The position numbers and the translations under genes were made by a program. The notes under the pieces were generated by a model. That model searched no databases, had not been told where the DNA came from, and worked only from the letters and a program-made list of their open reading frames with translations. From contig NZ_CALHIQ010000013.1 of assembly GCF_938030725.1 (NCBI RefSeq), positions 1 through 64,000 of the forward strand: 64,000 nucleotides of DNA. Direction: 5' to 3'. Positions 1-8,683 of this stretch are shown here, in pieces (positions within the stretch are counted from its first letter, which is position 1; every line of letters starts with the position of its first letter). The stretch is from an uncultured Fretibacterium sp. (GTDB lineage Bacteria > Synergistota > Synergistia > Synergistales > Aminobacteriaceae).

Positions 1-80
1 GCCGACCGACACGACGCCGACCGCCTGTCGGCGTCCGTAAGTCGTGTCGTCTGGCTGACCCCCTTCAGTCCTTCGGACCA

Positions 81-107
81 CCTCCCCTTATAGGGGAGGC
101 TTTTTTT
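81..107 (+). terminator. Intrinsic terminator
   Basis: A perfect 8-bp stem of CCTCCCCT/AGGGGAGG around a short TA loop is followed by a run of seven T. It ends a plus-strand transcript that enters from outside the window and separates it from the downstream cluster. Confidence 0.8.
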
Positions 108-160
108 GCGCTGCTGGCTTCTCAGGCCAAACGCGGCAGATGAGCGGAAAAAACAATGAA

Positions 161-200
161 TTGACAACGGCTCCGCCCTCAGTGTATACTTTGTATACAC
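161..200 (+). promoter_or_regulatory. Promoter with palindromic operator over the -10
   Basis: TTGACA (161-166) and TATACT (185-190) are 18 bp apart, a strong sigma-70-type promoter. A perfect inverted repeat, GTGTATAC-TTT-GTATACAC (182-200), covers the -10. Each arm fits the GTxTAxAC consensus described for HutC-subfamily GntR regulators. Position over the -10 implies repression of the downstream SDR/GcvP-like cluster. No GntR gene lies in the window, so the regulator is elsewhere. Confidence 0.75.
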
Positions 201-292
201 TTGGTGCAAACGCACTGCATCGATACAACAGCACAGGGAATCATCTTCAAAAATAAAACGCGCAGAGCGACGCGCGGGGAGGAGGAGTCGCG

Positions 293-1066
293 ATGGAGGA
301 CCACATCTCTCTGAAGGGCAAGGTCGCCGTGATATCGGGTGGCGCCGGAGGCATCGGGCTGGGCACGGCGCGGGTGCTCGGACGGCACGGCGCGTCCGTG
401 GTGCTGCTGGACCTGAAGGCGGAGGCGGGAGAGGCCGCCCGTTCCGAACTCGCCGGCATGGGCATCGACGCCATGTTCGTCCGATGCAGCGTCACGTCGG
501 AGGCCGAGGTGGCCGCGGCCGTGGACGCCGTGGTCGATAGGTACGGTAGGATCGACATCCTGTTCAACAACGCGGGCGTCACGGTGCGCAAGACGGTGGT
601 GGACCTGACGGAGGCGGAGTGGGACTTCGTGCTGGGAGTGGGGCTGAAGGGTACCTTTCTGCTCTCGAAGCACGTCATCCCCGTCATGGCGAAGGGTGGC
701 GGCGGCAGCATCATCAACACCGGGTCCGGTTGGGGCCTGAAGGGCGGGGATAAGGCCGCGGCCTACTGCGCCGTGAAGGGCGGCATCGTGAACCTCACCC
801 GGGCGATGGCCATCGACCACGGCTCGCAGAACATCCGCGTGAACTCCGTCAACCCCGGTGACACGGACACGAACATGCTGCGCGACGAAGGCCGTCAACT
901 GGGAGAGGAGGAGGGCGCGTTCCTGAGGGATTCCGCAAAGGGCCGCCCACTGGCGCGCCTCGGCACGCCGGAGGACATCGGACGCGCCGTGCTGTTCCTG
1001 GCCAGTGACCTGTCGTCATGGGTAACGGGCGCCGCCCTCGTCGTGGACGGCGGCGGCATTGCTTAA
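293..1066 (+). CDS. SDR-family NAD(P)-dependent oxidoreductase
   Basis: Classical short-chain dehydrogenase of 257 aa, the usual family length. The N-terminal Rossmann motif is SGGAGGIGLG (about residues 15-24), NNAG lies at 92-95, and the catalytic residues are Ser145, Tyr158 and Lys162 (YCAVK). The C-terminus GAALVVDGG is typical. These enzymes oxidise or reduce alcohols, hydroxy acids or ketones with NAD(P); the substrate cannot be read from sequence. A strong GGGAGGAGGAG ribosome-binding site precedes the ATG. It is the first gene after the operator-controlled promoter and is followed by the GcvPA-like gene with only a short gap, so it probably handles a substrate or product of the same pathway. 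Confidence 0.85.
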   Translation: MEDHISLKGKVAVISGGAGGIGLGTARVLGRHGASVVLLDLKAEAGEAARSELAGMGIDAMFVRCSVTSEAEVAAAVDAVVDRYGRIDILFNNAGVTVRKTVVDLTEAEWDFVLGVGLKGTFLLSKHVIPVMAKGGGGSIINTGSGWGLKGGDKAAAYCAVKGGIVNLTRAMAIDHGSQNIRVNSVNPGDTDTNMLRDEGRQLGEEEGAFLRDSAKGRPLARLGTPEDIGRAVLFLASDLSSWVTGAALVVDGGGIA

Positions 1067-1091
1067 CGGACGGACCGGGGAGGTCTTATCA

Positions 1092-2474
1092 ATGTCAAAA
1101 CGCAACGTCCCCTACATACCAAACTCGGACCCCGCCATCCAGGCTGAGATGCTGAAGGCCATCGGAGTGAGGTCCATCGATGAGCTGATCGAGCAGAACA
1201 TCCCGAAGGAGCTCCTGATGAAGGAGCCGCTGAAGCTCCCGGCGCCCTTCACCGCGGAGGGCGACCTGGTGCGCCACGTGTCGGCCATCCTGGACAGGAA
1301 CCGCACGGCGCAGGAGCTGACGTGTTTCCTGGGCGCGGGCTGCTGGAACCGTTACGTCCCCGCGCTGGTGGACGAGGTGATCGGCCGCTCGGAGTTCCTG
1401 TCCGCCTACGCCGGCGAGCCCTACGAGGACCACGGCCGCTTTCAGGCCTGCTTCGAGTACGAGAGCATGATGGCGGAGCTCCTGGACTGCGACGTCGTCA
1501 ACGTTCCAAACTACGACGGCTCCCAGGCGGCGGGTACGTCGCTCCGCATGGCGACGCGCGTGACGAAGCGCGACGAGGTGCTGGTCACGGCCGCCCTGAA
1601 CCCGGACGTGCTGGAGGCTGTGAGGACCTACCTCGATCCGGACGTTGCACTGACCCTCGTGGACTACGACCGGAGGACGGGCCGGATGGACCTGTCCGAC
1701 CTGAAGAAGAAGCTGAGCAGCAATGTCGCGGCCGTCCTGGTGATGAACCCGAACTTCTTCGGCATCGTCGAGGAGGAGGCGGAGGAGGTCGCTCGAATGG
1801 CCCACGGGGCGGGCGCGCTCTTCCTGGTCTACGCGGAGCCCTCGCTGCTGGGCGTGATGAAGCCCCCCTTCCAGTACGGCGCGGACATCGCCTGCGGCGA
1901 TATCCAGGGCCTGGGCATCCACATGAACTACGGCGGTGGCGTGGCGGGCTACGTCGCCTCGAAGGACCGGCCTGAGATCGTTCGGGAGTACCCCTCGCGC
2001 CTGTTCGGCCTGGCCCCCACCACCCACGGGGAGTGGGGCTTCGGGGACGTCATGTGGGAGCGCACGTCCTTTGCGAACCGCGACCACGCCAAGGAGTTCG
2101 TCGGCACCCACGCCGCTCTGTGGAGCATCGCCGCGGCCGTCTACCTGGCGAGCATGGGGCCGGAGGGGATGCGCGAGCTGGGGCAGACGATCCTGCAGCG
2201 CAGCCTTCTGGCCCGCAAGCGCCTGGCCTCCGTGCCCGGCCTGACGGTCTGTCCCCTGTCCGGAACGCCCTTCGCGGAGTTCGTCGTCCGGTTTGAGGGG
2301 CGAAGCGTGGCCGAGGTGAACGAGGCGCTCCTCGCGCGCGGCATCCTGGGCGGGTACGACCTCAGCGCGAAGTTCCCGGAGCTGGGGCAGTGCGCTCTCC
2401 TCTGCGTGACGGAGCGTACGACGGAGGAGGACATCGACGGGCTGGCCGCGGCCCTGACGGAGATCCTGGGCTGA
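1092..2474 (+). CDS. GcvPA-like subunit (divergent glycine dehydrogenase subunit 1)
   Basis: 460 aa, similar along its length to the alpha subunit of two-subunit glycine dehydrogenase (decarboxylating P-protein), including AEMLKAIGVRSIDELIE near the start, FLGAG, YDGSQA and the GPEGMREL region. The start at 1092 follows GGGGAGGTC; an upstream in-frame TTG at 1059 lacks such a site. Several family signatures are altered: the usual SQGTLQ segment reads DHGRFQ, GEGQPLGIPLSFGG reads GDIQGLGIHMNYGG, and the highly conserved REKATSNICTNQ block near residue 340 is replaced by NRDHAKEFVGTHA. It should pair with the next gene as an alpha2beta2 PLP enzyme, but these changes suggest a different substrate or partner from standard glycine cleavage. 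No gcvH or gcvT is nearby. Confidence 0.8.
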   Translation: MSKRNVPYIPNSDPAIQAEMLKAIGVRSIDELIEQNIPKELLMKEPLKLPAPFTAEGDLVRHVSAILDRNRTAQELTCFLGAGCWNRYVPALVDEVIGRSEFLSAYAGEPYEDHGRFQACFEYESMMAELLDCDVVNVPNYDGSQAAGTSLRMATRVTKRDEVLVTAALNPDVLEAVRTYLDPDVALTLVDYDRRTGRMDLSDLKKKLSSNVAAVLVMNPNFFGIVEEEAEEVARMAHGAGALFLVYAEPSLLGVMKPPFQYGADIACGDIQGLGIHMNYGGGVAGYVASKDRPEIVREYPSRLFGLAPTTHGEWGFGDVMWERTSFANRDHAKEFVGTHAALWSIAAAVYLASMGPEGMRELGQTILQRSLLARKRLASVPGLTVCPLSGTPFAEFVVRFEGRSVAEVNEALLARGILGGYDLSAKFPELGQCALLCVTERTTEEDIDGLAAALTEILG

Positions 2475-2489
2475 GGGGAGGCATTTTTC

Positions 2490-4076
2490 ATGGACAAGAT
2501 CGCGGACAAGAGGGATACGAGCCTGGCGAGGTTCCATCAGGCCAGCTGGAACGAGCCCATCATCTACGAGCTGAGCGTGAAGGGGCAGCGCGGCGTGCTG
2601 GTCCCGCAGGTGTCGGAGAGGGTGGCCCTGGAGGTCGGGGACGGCGTGTCGAGCCTTCCGGCCTGCATGAGGCGTGAGACGCCGCCGGACCTGCCGGAGA
2701 TCGGCCAGCCTCAACTGGCGCGGCACTACAACCACCTGTCCCAGGAGAACCTGGGGGTGGACAGCAACATCGACATCGGTCAGGGCACCTGCACGATGAA
2801 GTACAGTCCAAAGGTCAACGACCGGCTGGCCTCCGGCCCCAAGGTGGTGGACATGCACCCGCTGCAGCCCGATGGGACGGCCCAGGGCATCCTGGAGATC
2901 GTCTGGCGGCTGGGGCAGCTCTTCGGCGAGATTTCGGGGCTGGAGTGCTTCAGCGTCCAGCCCGGCGGCGGCACCCACGGCATCCTGGCCCTGGCCTCCA
3001 TGGTTCGAGCCTACTGGCGAAAGAGAGGGGAGGAGGGGCGGGACACCGTCATCACCACGTTCTTCTCTCATCCCTCCGACGCCGCCTGCCCCGTCGTCAA
3101 GGGGTACAAGGTCATCGTGCTGCCCCCGGACGAGGAGGGGTTGCCGGACCTGGAGGCGTTCAAGGCCGCCTTGGACGAGCACACGGCCGCCATCTTCATG
3201 ACGAACCCGGAGGACACGGGCATCTTCAACCGCCGGATTCGGGAGTTCACACGGCTGGCCCACGAGGTGGGGGCCCTCTGCTGCTACGACCAGGCCAACG
3301 CCAACGGCCTCCTGGGGATCACCCGCACGGTGGAGGCGGACTTCGACATGTCCTTCTTCAACCTGCACAAGACCTTCTCCTCTCCCCACGGCTGCGGTGG
3401 CCCCGCCGTGGGCATGATCACCTGCCGGAAGGAGTTCCGCGACTGTATGCCCGTCCCGTTGGTGGAGCACAGTCCGGAGCGGGGGTACTACCTGGACTTC
3501 GACCTGCCCCACACCTGCGGAAAGGTCAAGTCCTTCTGGGGCGTGGTTCCGGTGGCGGTGCGCGCCTACGCCTGGATCATGAGCCTGGGTGCGGAGGGCC
3601 TGAAGGAGGCGTCCCGCGTCGCCATCCTGAACAACAACTACTGCATGAAGCGAATCCTCGACATCAAGGGGGCCTCCATCAGCTTCCCGGCCCACGCGCC
3701 TCGCGTGGAGCAGGTGCGCTATAGCTGGCAGAAGCTGAAGGAGGACACGGGTTTCGGCACGGCGGACGTCTCACGCCGCATCCCGGACTTCGGGACGCAC
3801 TACTGGTCCAGTCACGAGCCCTGGGTCATCCCGGAGCCCTTCACCATCGAGCCCAGCGAGTCCTATTCCAGGGAGGACCTGGACACCTACTGCGACATTC
3901 TGAAGGAGATTGCAAGGGAGTGCTATGAGGAGCCGGAGGTCATCCGTGCGGCCCCGCTGAACAGCACCGTACACCACACGAGCCACGATTACTTCGACGA
4001 CCCGGACCGCTGGGTCCTGTCGTGGCGGAACTACCGGCAGAAGTACACGGGCTACTTTCAGCCTCGGAAGAAATAG
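2490..4076 (+). CDS. GcvPB-like subunit (divergent PLP-binding glycine dehydrogenase subunit 2)
   Basis: 528 aa, slightly longer than typical GcvPB (about 480-510). The PLP lysine motif FNLHKTFSSPHG is present, with Lys294 as the predicted Schiff-base residue. LSQENLGVDSN, TCTMKYSPK, HPLQP and MTNPEDTGIF follow the family order. The normally near-invariant SAHGTNPASA loop reads FSHPSDAACPV, YDGANLNA reads YDQANANG, and the CMHEFV segment is not recognisable. The cofactor site is therefore kept while substrate-loop residues are changed. The gene lies 15 bp after the GcvPA-like gene, with GGGGAGG as ribosome-binding site, and its TAG stop directly abuts the next ATG. I infer an amino-acid decarboxylase or cleavage enzyme related to, but not the same as, glycine dehydrogenase. 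Confidence 0.8.
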   Translation: MDKIADKRDTSLARFHQASWNEPIIYELSVKGQRGVLVPQVSERVALEVGDGVSSLPACMRRETPPDLPEIGQPQLARHYNHLSQENLGVDSNIDIGQGTCTMKYSPKVNDRLASGPKVVDMHPLQPDGTAQGILEIVWRLGQLFGEISGLECFSVQPGGGTHGILALASMVRAYWRKRGEEGRDTVITTFFSHPSDAACPVVKGYKVIVLPPDEEGLPDLEAFKAALDEHTAAIFMTNPEDTGIFNRRIREFTRLAHEVGALCCYDQANANGLLGITRTVEADFDMSFFNLHKTFSSPHGCGGPAVGMITCRKEFRDCMPVPLVEHSPERGYYLDFDLPHTCGKVKSFWGVVPVAVRAYAWIMSLGAEGLKEASRVAILNNNYCMKRILDIKGASISFPAHAPRVEQVRYSWQKLKEDTGFGTADVSRRIPDFGTHYWSSHEPWVIPEPFTIEPSESYSREDLDTYCDILKEIARECYEEPEVIRAAPLNSTVHHTSHDYFDDPDRWVLSWRNYRQKYTGYFQPRKK

Positions 4077-5189
4077 ATGAAGATCGGCTTCCTCGTCAAC
4101 CCCGTGGCCGGGATGGGGGGCACCGTGGCCCTGAAGGGGACGGACGGCGCGGAGACGCTGCGCAGGGCGCTTGCACTCGGCGCCGTTCCCCGCGCCCACC
4201 TTCGCGCGGGTTCGGCCCTCTCCGCGGCCCTTCCCGTTCCCGATGGGGTTCGTTTCCTGTCCTGCGGCGGGGAGATGGGGGAGGCGATCCTGTCGTCCTT
4301 GGGCATCCCCTGCGGCGTCGTCTACGCGCCGGAGGGGATGACGAGTGGCGAGGACACCCGACGGGCGGCCCGTGCCATGGCGGAGGCCGGGGCAGACCTC
4401 ATCGTCTTCGCCGGCGGGGACGGCACGGCCCGCGACCTGTGTTCGGCGCTTGAGGGCCGCGACGTCCCCGTGATCGGCGTTCCGGCGGGGGTCAAGATCC
4501 ACTCCGCCGTCTACGGCGTCACGCCCGCCCGGTCGGGGCAGCTTTTGGCGAAGTTCATGAGCGGCCAGGTGAGGGACTTCACCCGCGCCGACGTGATGGA
4601 CATCGACGAGGAGGCCTTTCGTCAGGGGCATGTCAACGCCCGGCTCTACGGCTGCCTGACGGTGCCTTTGGACCGGAGCTGCCTTCAGGATCGGAAGTCG
4701 GGAGGCATGGCGCGGGACGAGTACGACCGCACGGCCATCGGCGCCTGGCTGGCGGACCAGATGAGGCCGGGGCGGCTGTACCTGGTCGGGTCCGGCACGA
4801 CGACTCAGGCTGTGATGGACGCCCTGGGCCTGCCGGATACGCTCTTGGGCGTGGACGCGGTGAGGGACCGGCGCCTGGTGGGGCGTGACCTGACGGAACG
4901 CGCGATCCTTGAGATGGCGAAGCCGGAGGACACGACCCTCATCGTGACGGTCATTGGCGGGCAGGGGCACGTGTTCGGCCGGGGAAACCAACAGCTCAGT
5001 CCGGAGGTGATCCGAACCACGGGGCGCGAGAACATCGTCGTCGCTGCCACGCCGGCCAAGCTGAACGCCCTGTTTCCACGTCCTCTCCTGGTCGATACGG
5101 GCGACGCGGACCTGGATCGGGAGCTGTCGGGCTACGTTCCGGTGGTCACGGGCTGGGCCCGCCGGCAGATGTGCCGGCTGTCGCGGTGA
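4077..5189 (+). CDS. ATP-NAD kinase family protein
   Basis: 370 aa protein opening with MKIGFLVNPVAGMGGTV and carrying the nucleotide-binding GGDGTARD motif (residues 113-120). This matches the long (about 370 aa) ATP-NAD/AcoX-type kinase family rather than the short housekeeping NAD kinase of about 290 aa. Members phosphorylate NAD or, in AcoX-like lineages, have unassigned roles beside catabolic operons. The ATG follows the GcvPB-like stop codon without a gap, so translation is probably coupled. A plausible role is supplying NADP to the SDR enzymes or phosphorylating a pathway intermediate; the second would fit the PHP hydrolase downstream. Both are inference. Confidence 0.75.
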   Translation: MKIGFLVNPVAGMGGTVALKGTDGAETLRRALALGAVPRAHLRAGSALSAALPVPDGVRFLSCGGEMGEAILSSLGIPCGVVYAPEGMTSGEDTRRAARAMAEAGADLIVFAGGDGTARDLCSALEGRDVPVIGVPAGVKIHSAVYGVTPARSGQLLAKFMSGQVRDFTRADVMDIDEEAFRQGHVNARLYGCLTVPLDRSCLQDRKSGGMARDEYDRTAIGAWLADQMRPGRLYLVGSGTTTQAVMDALGLPDTLLGVDAVRDRRLVGRDLTERAILEMAKPEDTTLIVTVIGGQGHVFGRGNQQLSPEVIRTTGRENIVVAATPAKLNALFPRPLLVDTGDADLDRELSGYVPVVTGWARRQMCRLSR

Positions 5190-5309
5190 ACGGGGCCGCA
5201 CTTTGCGGGTGTCGGCAAGTCGTTTATTGTGTTCATCTTGAGGTTGAAAAAATTGAGAGAATTGTGCAATAAGTTAATTCATACTGCTTAACTTTGGGAG
5301 GAAAACGCG
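5190..5309 (+). other. 120-bp gap inside the catabolic cluster
   Basis: This AT-richer gap separates the GcvP-like block from the NhaC gene. It holds several TTGA-type hexamers and a CATACT element (5280-5285), but no pair with good spacing, and no clear terminator. It may carry a weak internal promoter. A GGGAGG ribosome-binding site serves the next gene. Confidence 0.35.
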
Positions 5310-6815
5310 ATGGCCAATGAGGACCAAGCAGGACGAAAGGCGACGACGACAGAGCGGAGGAAACCGACGAACCTCGAGGCGTATTCAACGATTTTTTTCC
5401 TGTTGCTGACCTTTGGCCTGGGGGCGGCCTACGGCCTGAACTATGTGCCCCTGATGGTGGTTGTGGCGGCGTATGCAGCGATTATCGCCAAGCGCTGCGG
5501 GTACACGTGGCGTGAGATGGAGGCCGCGGTGGGGGAGCGCATCGGGCGCTCCGTCCCCGTGATCATGATCCTTCTAGCTATCGGGTTTATGTTGGGTGGA
5601 CTTATGTTTTCGGGGACGCTGCCGATGCTGATCTACTACGGCCTGCAATTCGTCAGCCCCCGCTGGATTGCCCTGTGCGCGTTTTTGCTCTGCTGCACCT
5701 TTTCCACGGTGACGGGGACGTCAAACGGCTCCGCGTCCACGGCAGGGCTTGCGATGATGGGGCTCGCGATGGCGATGCCGAACGTCAACCTGGGCCTTGT
5801 GGCCGGTGCCTGTTATGCCGGATCCCAGTTCGGCGACAAGCTCTCCCCCCTCTCCGACACCACGGTCCTCGCCTCGCTGACGACGGACAACGACATCTTC
5901 GATCACATCGTGAACATGTCGAAGACCGTCCTGCCGGCAGCGCTGATCTCCATCGTGGTCTACATCGTGATCGGGATGAACAGCCCGACCGGGGGAACCG
6001 TCACCAGCGACGAGACCGCCCAACTCCTGTCCTCGCTCAGCTCCATGTTCAAGTTCAACGCGCTGTTGCTGCTGCCCGTCGTCTTTATCGTCTGGGGGTC
6101 CATCACGCAGAAGCCGTCCACGGTGATCCTGTTCGGCTCCGGCTTCATCGCGGTCCTGATCGGCGTCCTCTATCAGGGCTTCTCGGCCTCGGACGCGGTT
6201 AACGTCCTCTACAGCGGCTTTGATTCCAAGATGGTGCTGACGGCACACCCTGACTTCAATTTGGAAACCATGGGCAAGGCCGCGAAGACGTTGCTTGAGC
6301 GCGGCGGCATCGCGGACATGAACAAGACGTTCGTGGCGACCTGGCTCTGTTTCTACTTTGCGGCGATCGCCGAAAAGTGCGGATGCCTTGACGTGATGCT
6401 GGACAACCTCATGGGTTTTGTGCACTCCACGGGCAGCCTGATCCTGACGACGGGCATTGCCGTGGTGGTCCTGATCGCCGTGGGCGGCAGCTCCACGGTG
6501 GCCCTGTTGTTGGGGGGCAACATGTTCAAGAAGAAGTATGAGGAGATGGGGGTCAACACGCTGAACCTCTCCCGAACCCTCGAGGACTTCGGCACGGGCT
6601 GTTCCGGCTTCTTCCCCTGGACGTCGTCGGGCATCCTGTATGCGAGCGTGCTCTTCTCCTCCAGCCTGACCTTCCTTCAGTACTCTTTCTTCAGTTGGCT
6701 GGTGTGGATCTTCGCCATCGTCTACGGCTTCACGGGCATCTGCATCCAGAAGCAGCCGACGGCCAAACAGCTTGCGGCGCAGCGCGAGAGGGAAGAAAGC
6801 GCGGCGGGGGCGTAA
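5310..6815 (+). CDS. NhaC-family Na+/H+ antiporter
   Basis: 501 aa polytopic membrane protein with about 11-12 hydrophobic segments. The signature GDKLSPLSDTTVLAS and the TGTSNGSASTAG region are typical of the NhaC family, which includes Na+/H+ antiporters and metabolite antiporters such as MleN (malate/lactate). The N-terminus is charged and cytoplasmic, and the first helix begins near residue 26. The gene lies between the GcvP-like block and the PHP gene, whose ATG overlaps its stop by one base. In this context it could be a substrate/product or Na+-coupled antiporter for the pathway rather than a general pH-homeostasis protein; sequence alone does not decide. Confidence 0.85.
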   Translation: MANEDQAGRKATTTERRKPTNLEAYSTIFFLLLTFGLGAAYGLNYVPLMVVVAAYAAIIAKRCGYTWREMEAAVGERIGRSVPVIMILLAIGFMLGGLMFSGTLPMLIYYGLQFVSPRWIALCAFLLCCTFSTVTGTSNGSASTAGLAMMGLAMAMPNVNLGLVAGACYAGSQFGDKLSPLSDTTVLASLTTDNDIFDHIVNMSKTVLPAALISIVVYIVIGMNSPTGGTVTSDETAQLLSSLSSMFKFNALLLLPVVFIVWGSITQKPSTVILFGSGFIAVLIGVLYQGFSASDAVNVLYSGFDSKMVLTAHPDFNLETMGKAAKTLLERGGIADMNKTFVATWLCFYFAAIAEKCGCLDVMLDNLMGFVHSTGSLILTTGIAVVVLIAVGGSSTVALLLGGNMFKKKYEEMGVNTLNLSRTLEDFGTGCSGFFPWTSSGILYASVLFSSSLTFLQYSFFSWLVWIFAIVYGFTGICIQKQPTAKQLAAQREREESAAGA

Positions 6816-7636
6816 TGACCATGTATTCCGACGTTCACGTCCACACCTGCTTTTCCAGCGATTCCAACACGCCTCCGGAGGCACAGCTCGAACGCGCCAT
6901 CAAGCGCGGGCTGAAACACATTTGCATTACGGACCATCAGGACTACGATTATCCCGGCTGGCACGGTAACGTCTACCTGCTCTCGGAGACGGGGGATGTC
7001 GAGGGCTACCTGAAGAAGCTCCATGAAGTGAAAGAGGCTTACAGCGATCGCATTGAAGTGTTCATCGGGATCGAGTACGGCCTAATGCCGCACCTCGCGG
7101 AGCGCATTGACATGGAGTACGCCAGGTATCCCTTCGACATGGTGATCGGCTCCACGCACTGCTTCAGCGGCCGGGATACGGAGGACCCTTCGCTCTACGA
7201 GGGGCGGTCCAAGGAGGCCGCCATCCGGGAGTACCTTGAGACGCAGTTGGAGAACCTGACGTGCATCAACGGTTACGACACCGTCGGGCACCTGGATTAC
7301 GTCCTTCGGGACATCCCCGGAAAAAACGAGGGGTTCCGCTACGAAACGTATGCGGACGTCCTTGACGAAACCATGAGGACGATCATCCGGAAGGGGAAGG
7401 CCCTTGAGCTGAACACGAAGTCGTTGGTGATCGGCATGAGGGATTCCAGCCCCGGGCGGGACGTGTTCCGAAGGTACAGGGAGCTAGGCGGCGAGTTGAT
7501 TACCCTGGGCTCGGACGCGCACTTCCCGGAGCGGATCGGGGCATGTTTTGACGTGGCTGGCGAAATTTTGCGGGATGCGGGCTTCAGGGAGTATTACGTT
7601 TACAGGAAACACAAGCCTGTACCCATGCCGCTTTGA
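6815..7636 (+). CDS. PHP-domain hydrolase (histidinol-phosphatase HisJ type)
   Basis: 273 aa, the usual length for HisJ-type PHP phosphoesterases. Metal-binding motifs appear in order: DVHVHT (residues 6-11), ITDHQD, GIEYG, GSTHCF, GHLDY and GSDAH near the C-terminus, enough for a tri-metal centre. The start overlaps the NhaC stop (TAATG), so it is translated from the same message. No other his genes are present, so a role in histidine synthesis is not supported by context. A phosphatase acting on an intermediate of this cluster is the better guess, especially with a kinase-family protein upstream. It is labelled by family only. Confidence 0.8.
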   Translation: MTMYSDVHVHTCFSSDSNTPPEAQLERAIKRGLKHICITDHQDYDYPGWHGNVYLLSETGDVEGYLKKLHEVKEAYSDRIEVFIGIEYGLMPHLAERIDMEYARYPFDMVIGSTHCFSGRDTEDPSLYEGRSKEAAIREYLETQLENLTCINGYDTVGHLDYVLRDIPGKNEGFRYETYADVLDETMRTIIRKGKALELNTKSLVIGMRDSSPGRDVFRRYRELGGELITLGSDAHFPERIGACFDVAGEILRDAGFREYYVYRKHKPVPMPL

Positions 7637-7755
7637 GGCGAGGACAGGAGCGGGGACCGAGGCGGGGTTGCGCGCCCCGGCCCCGATTGTCGTTGAGGGC
7701 CAAAGGTTCATGTGATTTTATTGATGCAACGGAAAATGGCACGGAGGTGGAGGAT

Positions 7756-8508
7756 ATGGCGCGTTATGAGGAGCTCAAGGGGCGGCGCGTGATGGTGACG
7801 GGCGCTGCCAGCGGCATCGGGCTGGCGACGGCCTGTCGGTTTGCGAAGGAGGGCGCACGGGTCTTTATCGTGGACTACAACGCGGAGGCCTTGGAGGAGA
7901 CGCGGAAAGCGCATCCGGAGTTCGCCGGCTTCTCTGCGGCCGACGTCTCGAAGGAGGAGGACGTGGCTGCGGCCTTTCGGCAGATGGACCGGGAGCTCGG
8001 CGGCATCGACGTCCTGATCTCCAACGCCGGGATCAGCGTGCGAAACGACGCCCTGGACGTCTCCTACAGCCAGTGGAACCGCACGATGGGCATCAACCTG
8101 GGAGGCATGTTCCTGTGCGCTCGGGAGGCGGGCCGTCGCATGAGGGACCAGGGCGGCGGCGTCATCCTGATGACGGCCTCCACCAACGGCACGGAGGGAC
8201 ACCGCTGGTACGCGGACTACAACGCCTCGAAGGCCGGCGTCATCCTGTTGACCAAGACGATGGCGCTTGAGCTGGCGCCCGTCGTGCGCGTCAACTGCGT
8301 CTGCCCTGGCTACGTCCTGACGCCCATGCAGCGCGCGGAGTACACGGACGAGATGTTGGCGAAGGTCAACGAGGGCATCCCCATGAAGCGTCATGCGGAG
8401 CCGGAGGAGATCGCCGCGCTCTACGCCTTCCTGGCGTCCGACGACGCCCGGTACATCACGGGCGCGGACGTCCGCATCGACGGCGGCGAAACCGCGGGGC
8501 TGTATTGA
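7756..8508 (+). CDS. SDR-family oxidoreductase (second copy)
   Basis: 250 aa short-chain dehydrogenase with TGAASGIGLA (about 15-24), SNAG (89-92), catalytic Ser142, Tyr155 and Lys159 (YNASK), and the C-terminal GADVRIDGG. It is only distantly similar to the SDR at the start of the cluster, so it is not a recent duplication. I chose the ATG preceded by GGAGGTGGAGG; upstream in-frame codons overlap the PHP stop and lack such a site. The 119-bp gap after the PHP gene shows no clear terminator. Two SDRs, a PLP decarboxylase-like pair and antiporters together suggest degradation of a hydroxy- or keto-amino acid, but the substrate is unknown. Confidence 0.85.
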   Translation: MARYEELKGRRVMVTGAASGIGLATACRFAKEGARVFIVDYNAEALEETRKAHPEFAGFSAADVSKEEDVAAAFRQMDRELGGIDVLISNAGISVRNDALDVSYSQWNRTMGINLGGMFLCAREAGRRMRDQGGGVILMTASTNGTEGHRWYADYNASKAGVILLTKTMALELAPVVRVNCVCPGYVLTPMQRAEYTDEMLAKVNEGIPMKRHAEPEEIAALYAFLASDDARYITGADVRIDGGETAGLY

Positions 8509-8654
8509 CGCTGCGCCGCGCTTGCACTGCACCGAGTCCTGTGCGATAATTCTTGAAAAATTTTGTGCCGCAACGGAAACGGCCGTCGTCTTTCAAAAAA
8601 TATGAGCCGTGAGTGTGCGTTGAACCTTGAGAACGAGCGCTCACGGCCTTGATC

Positions 8655-8660
8655 TATACT
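8655..8660 (+). promoter_or_regulatory. Possible -10 element before the second NhaC gene
   Basis: TATACT lies 23 bp before the ATG. No good -35 lies 16-18 bp upstream (TTGAGA is 22 bp away), and a GAGCGCTC palindrome (8636-8643) sits where a -35 would be. It could be an activator-dependent promoter. A good AAGGAG ribosome-binding site follows. Confidence 0.35.
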
Positions 8661-8683
8661 TAAATTTAAGGAGTGAGCTTTTA

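Noticed and set aside
1095..3695. An 866-codon open frame on the minus strand, opposite the GcvP-like genes
   Set aside because: It is low in family resemblance, rich in His/Arg/Val as expected for antisense of GC-rich codons, and lies opposite two clearly coding genes.
6815..7636. Naming the PHP protein as a histidine biosynthesis enzyme
   Set aside because: Family similarity is real, but no his genes are near and the operon context points to catabolism.
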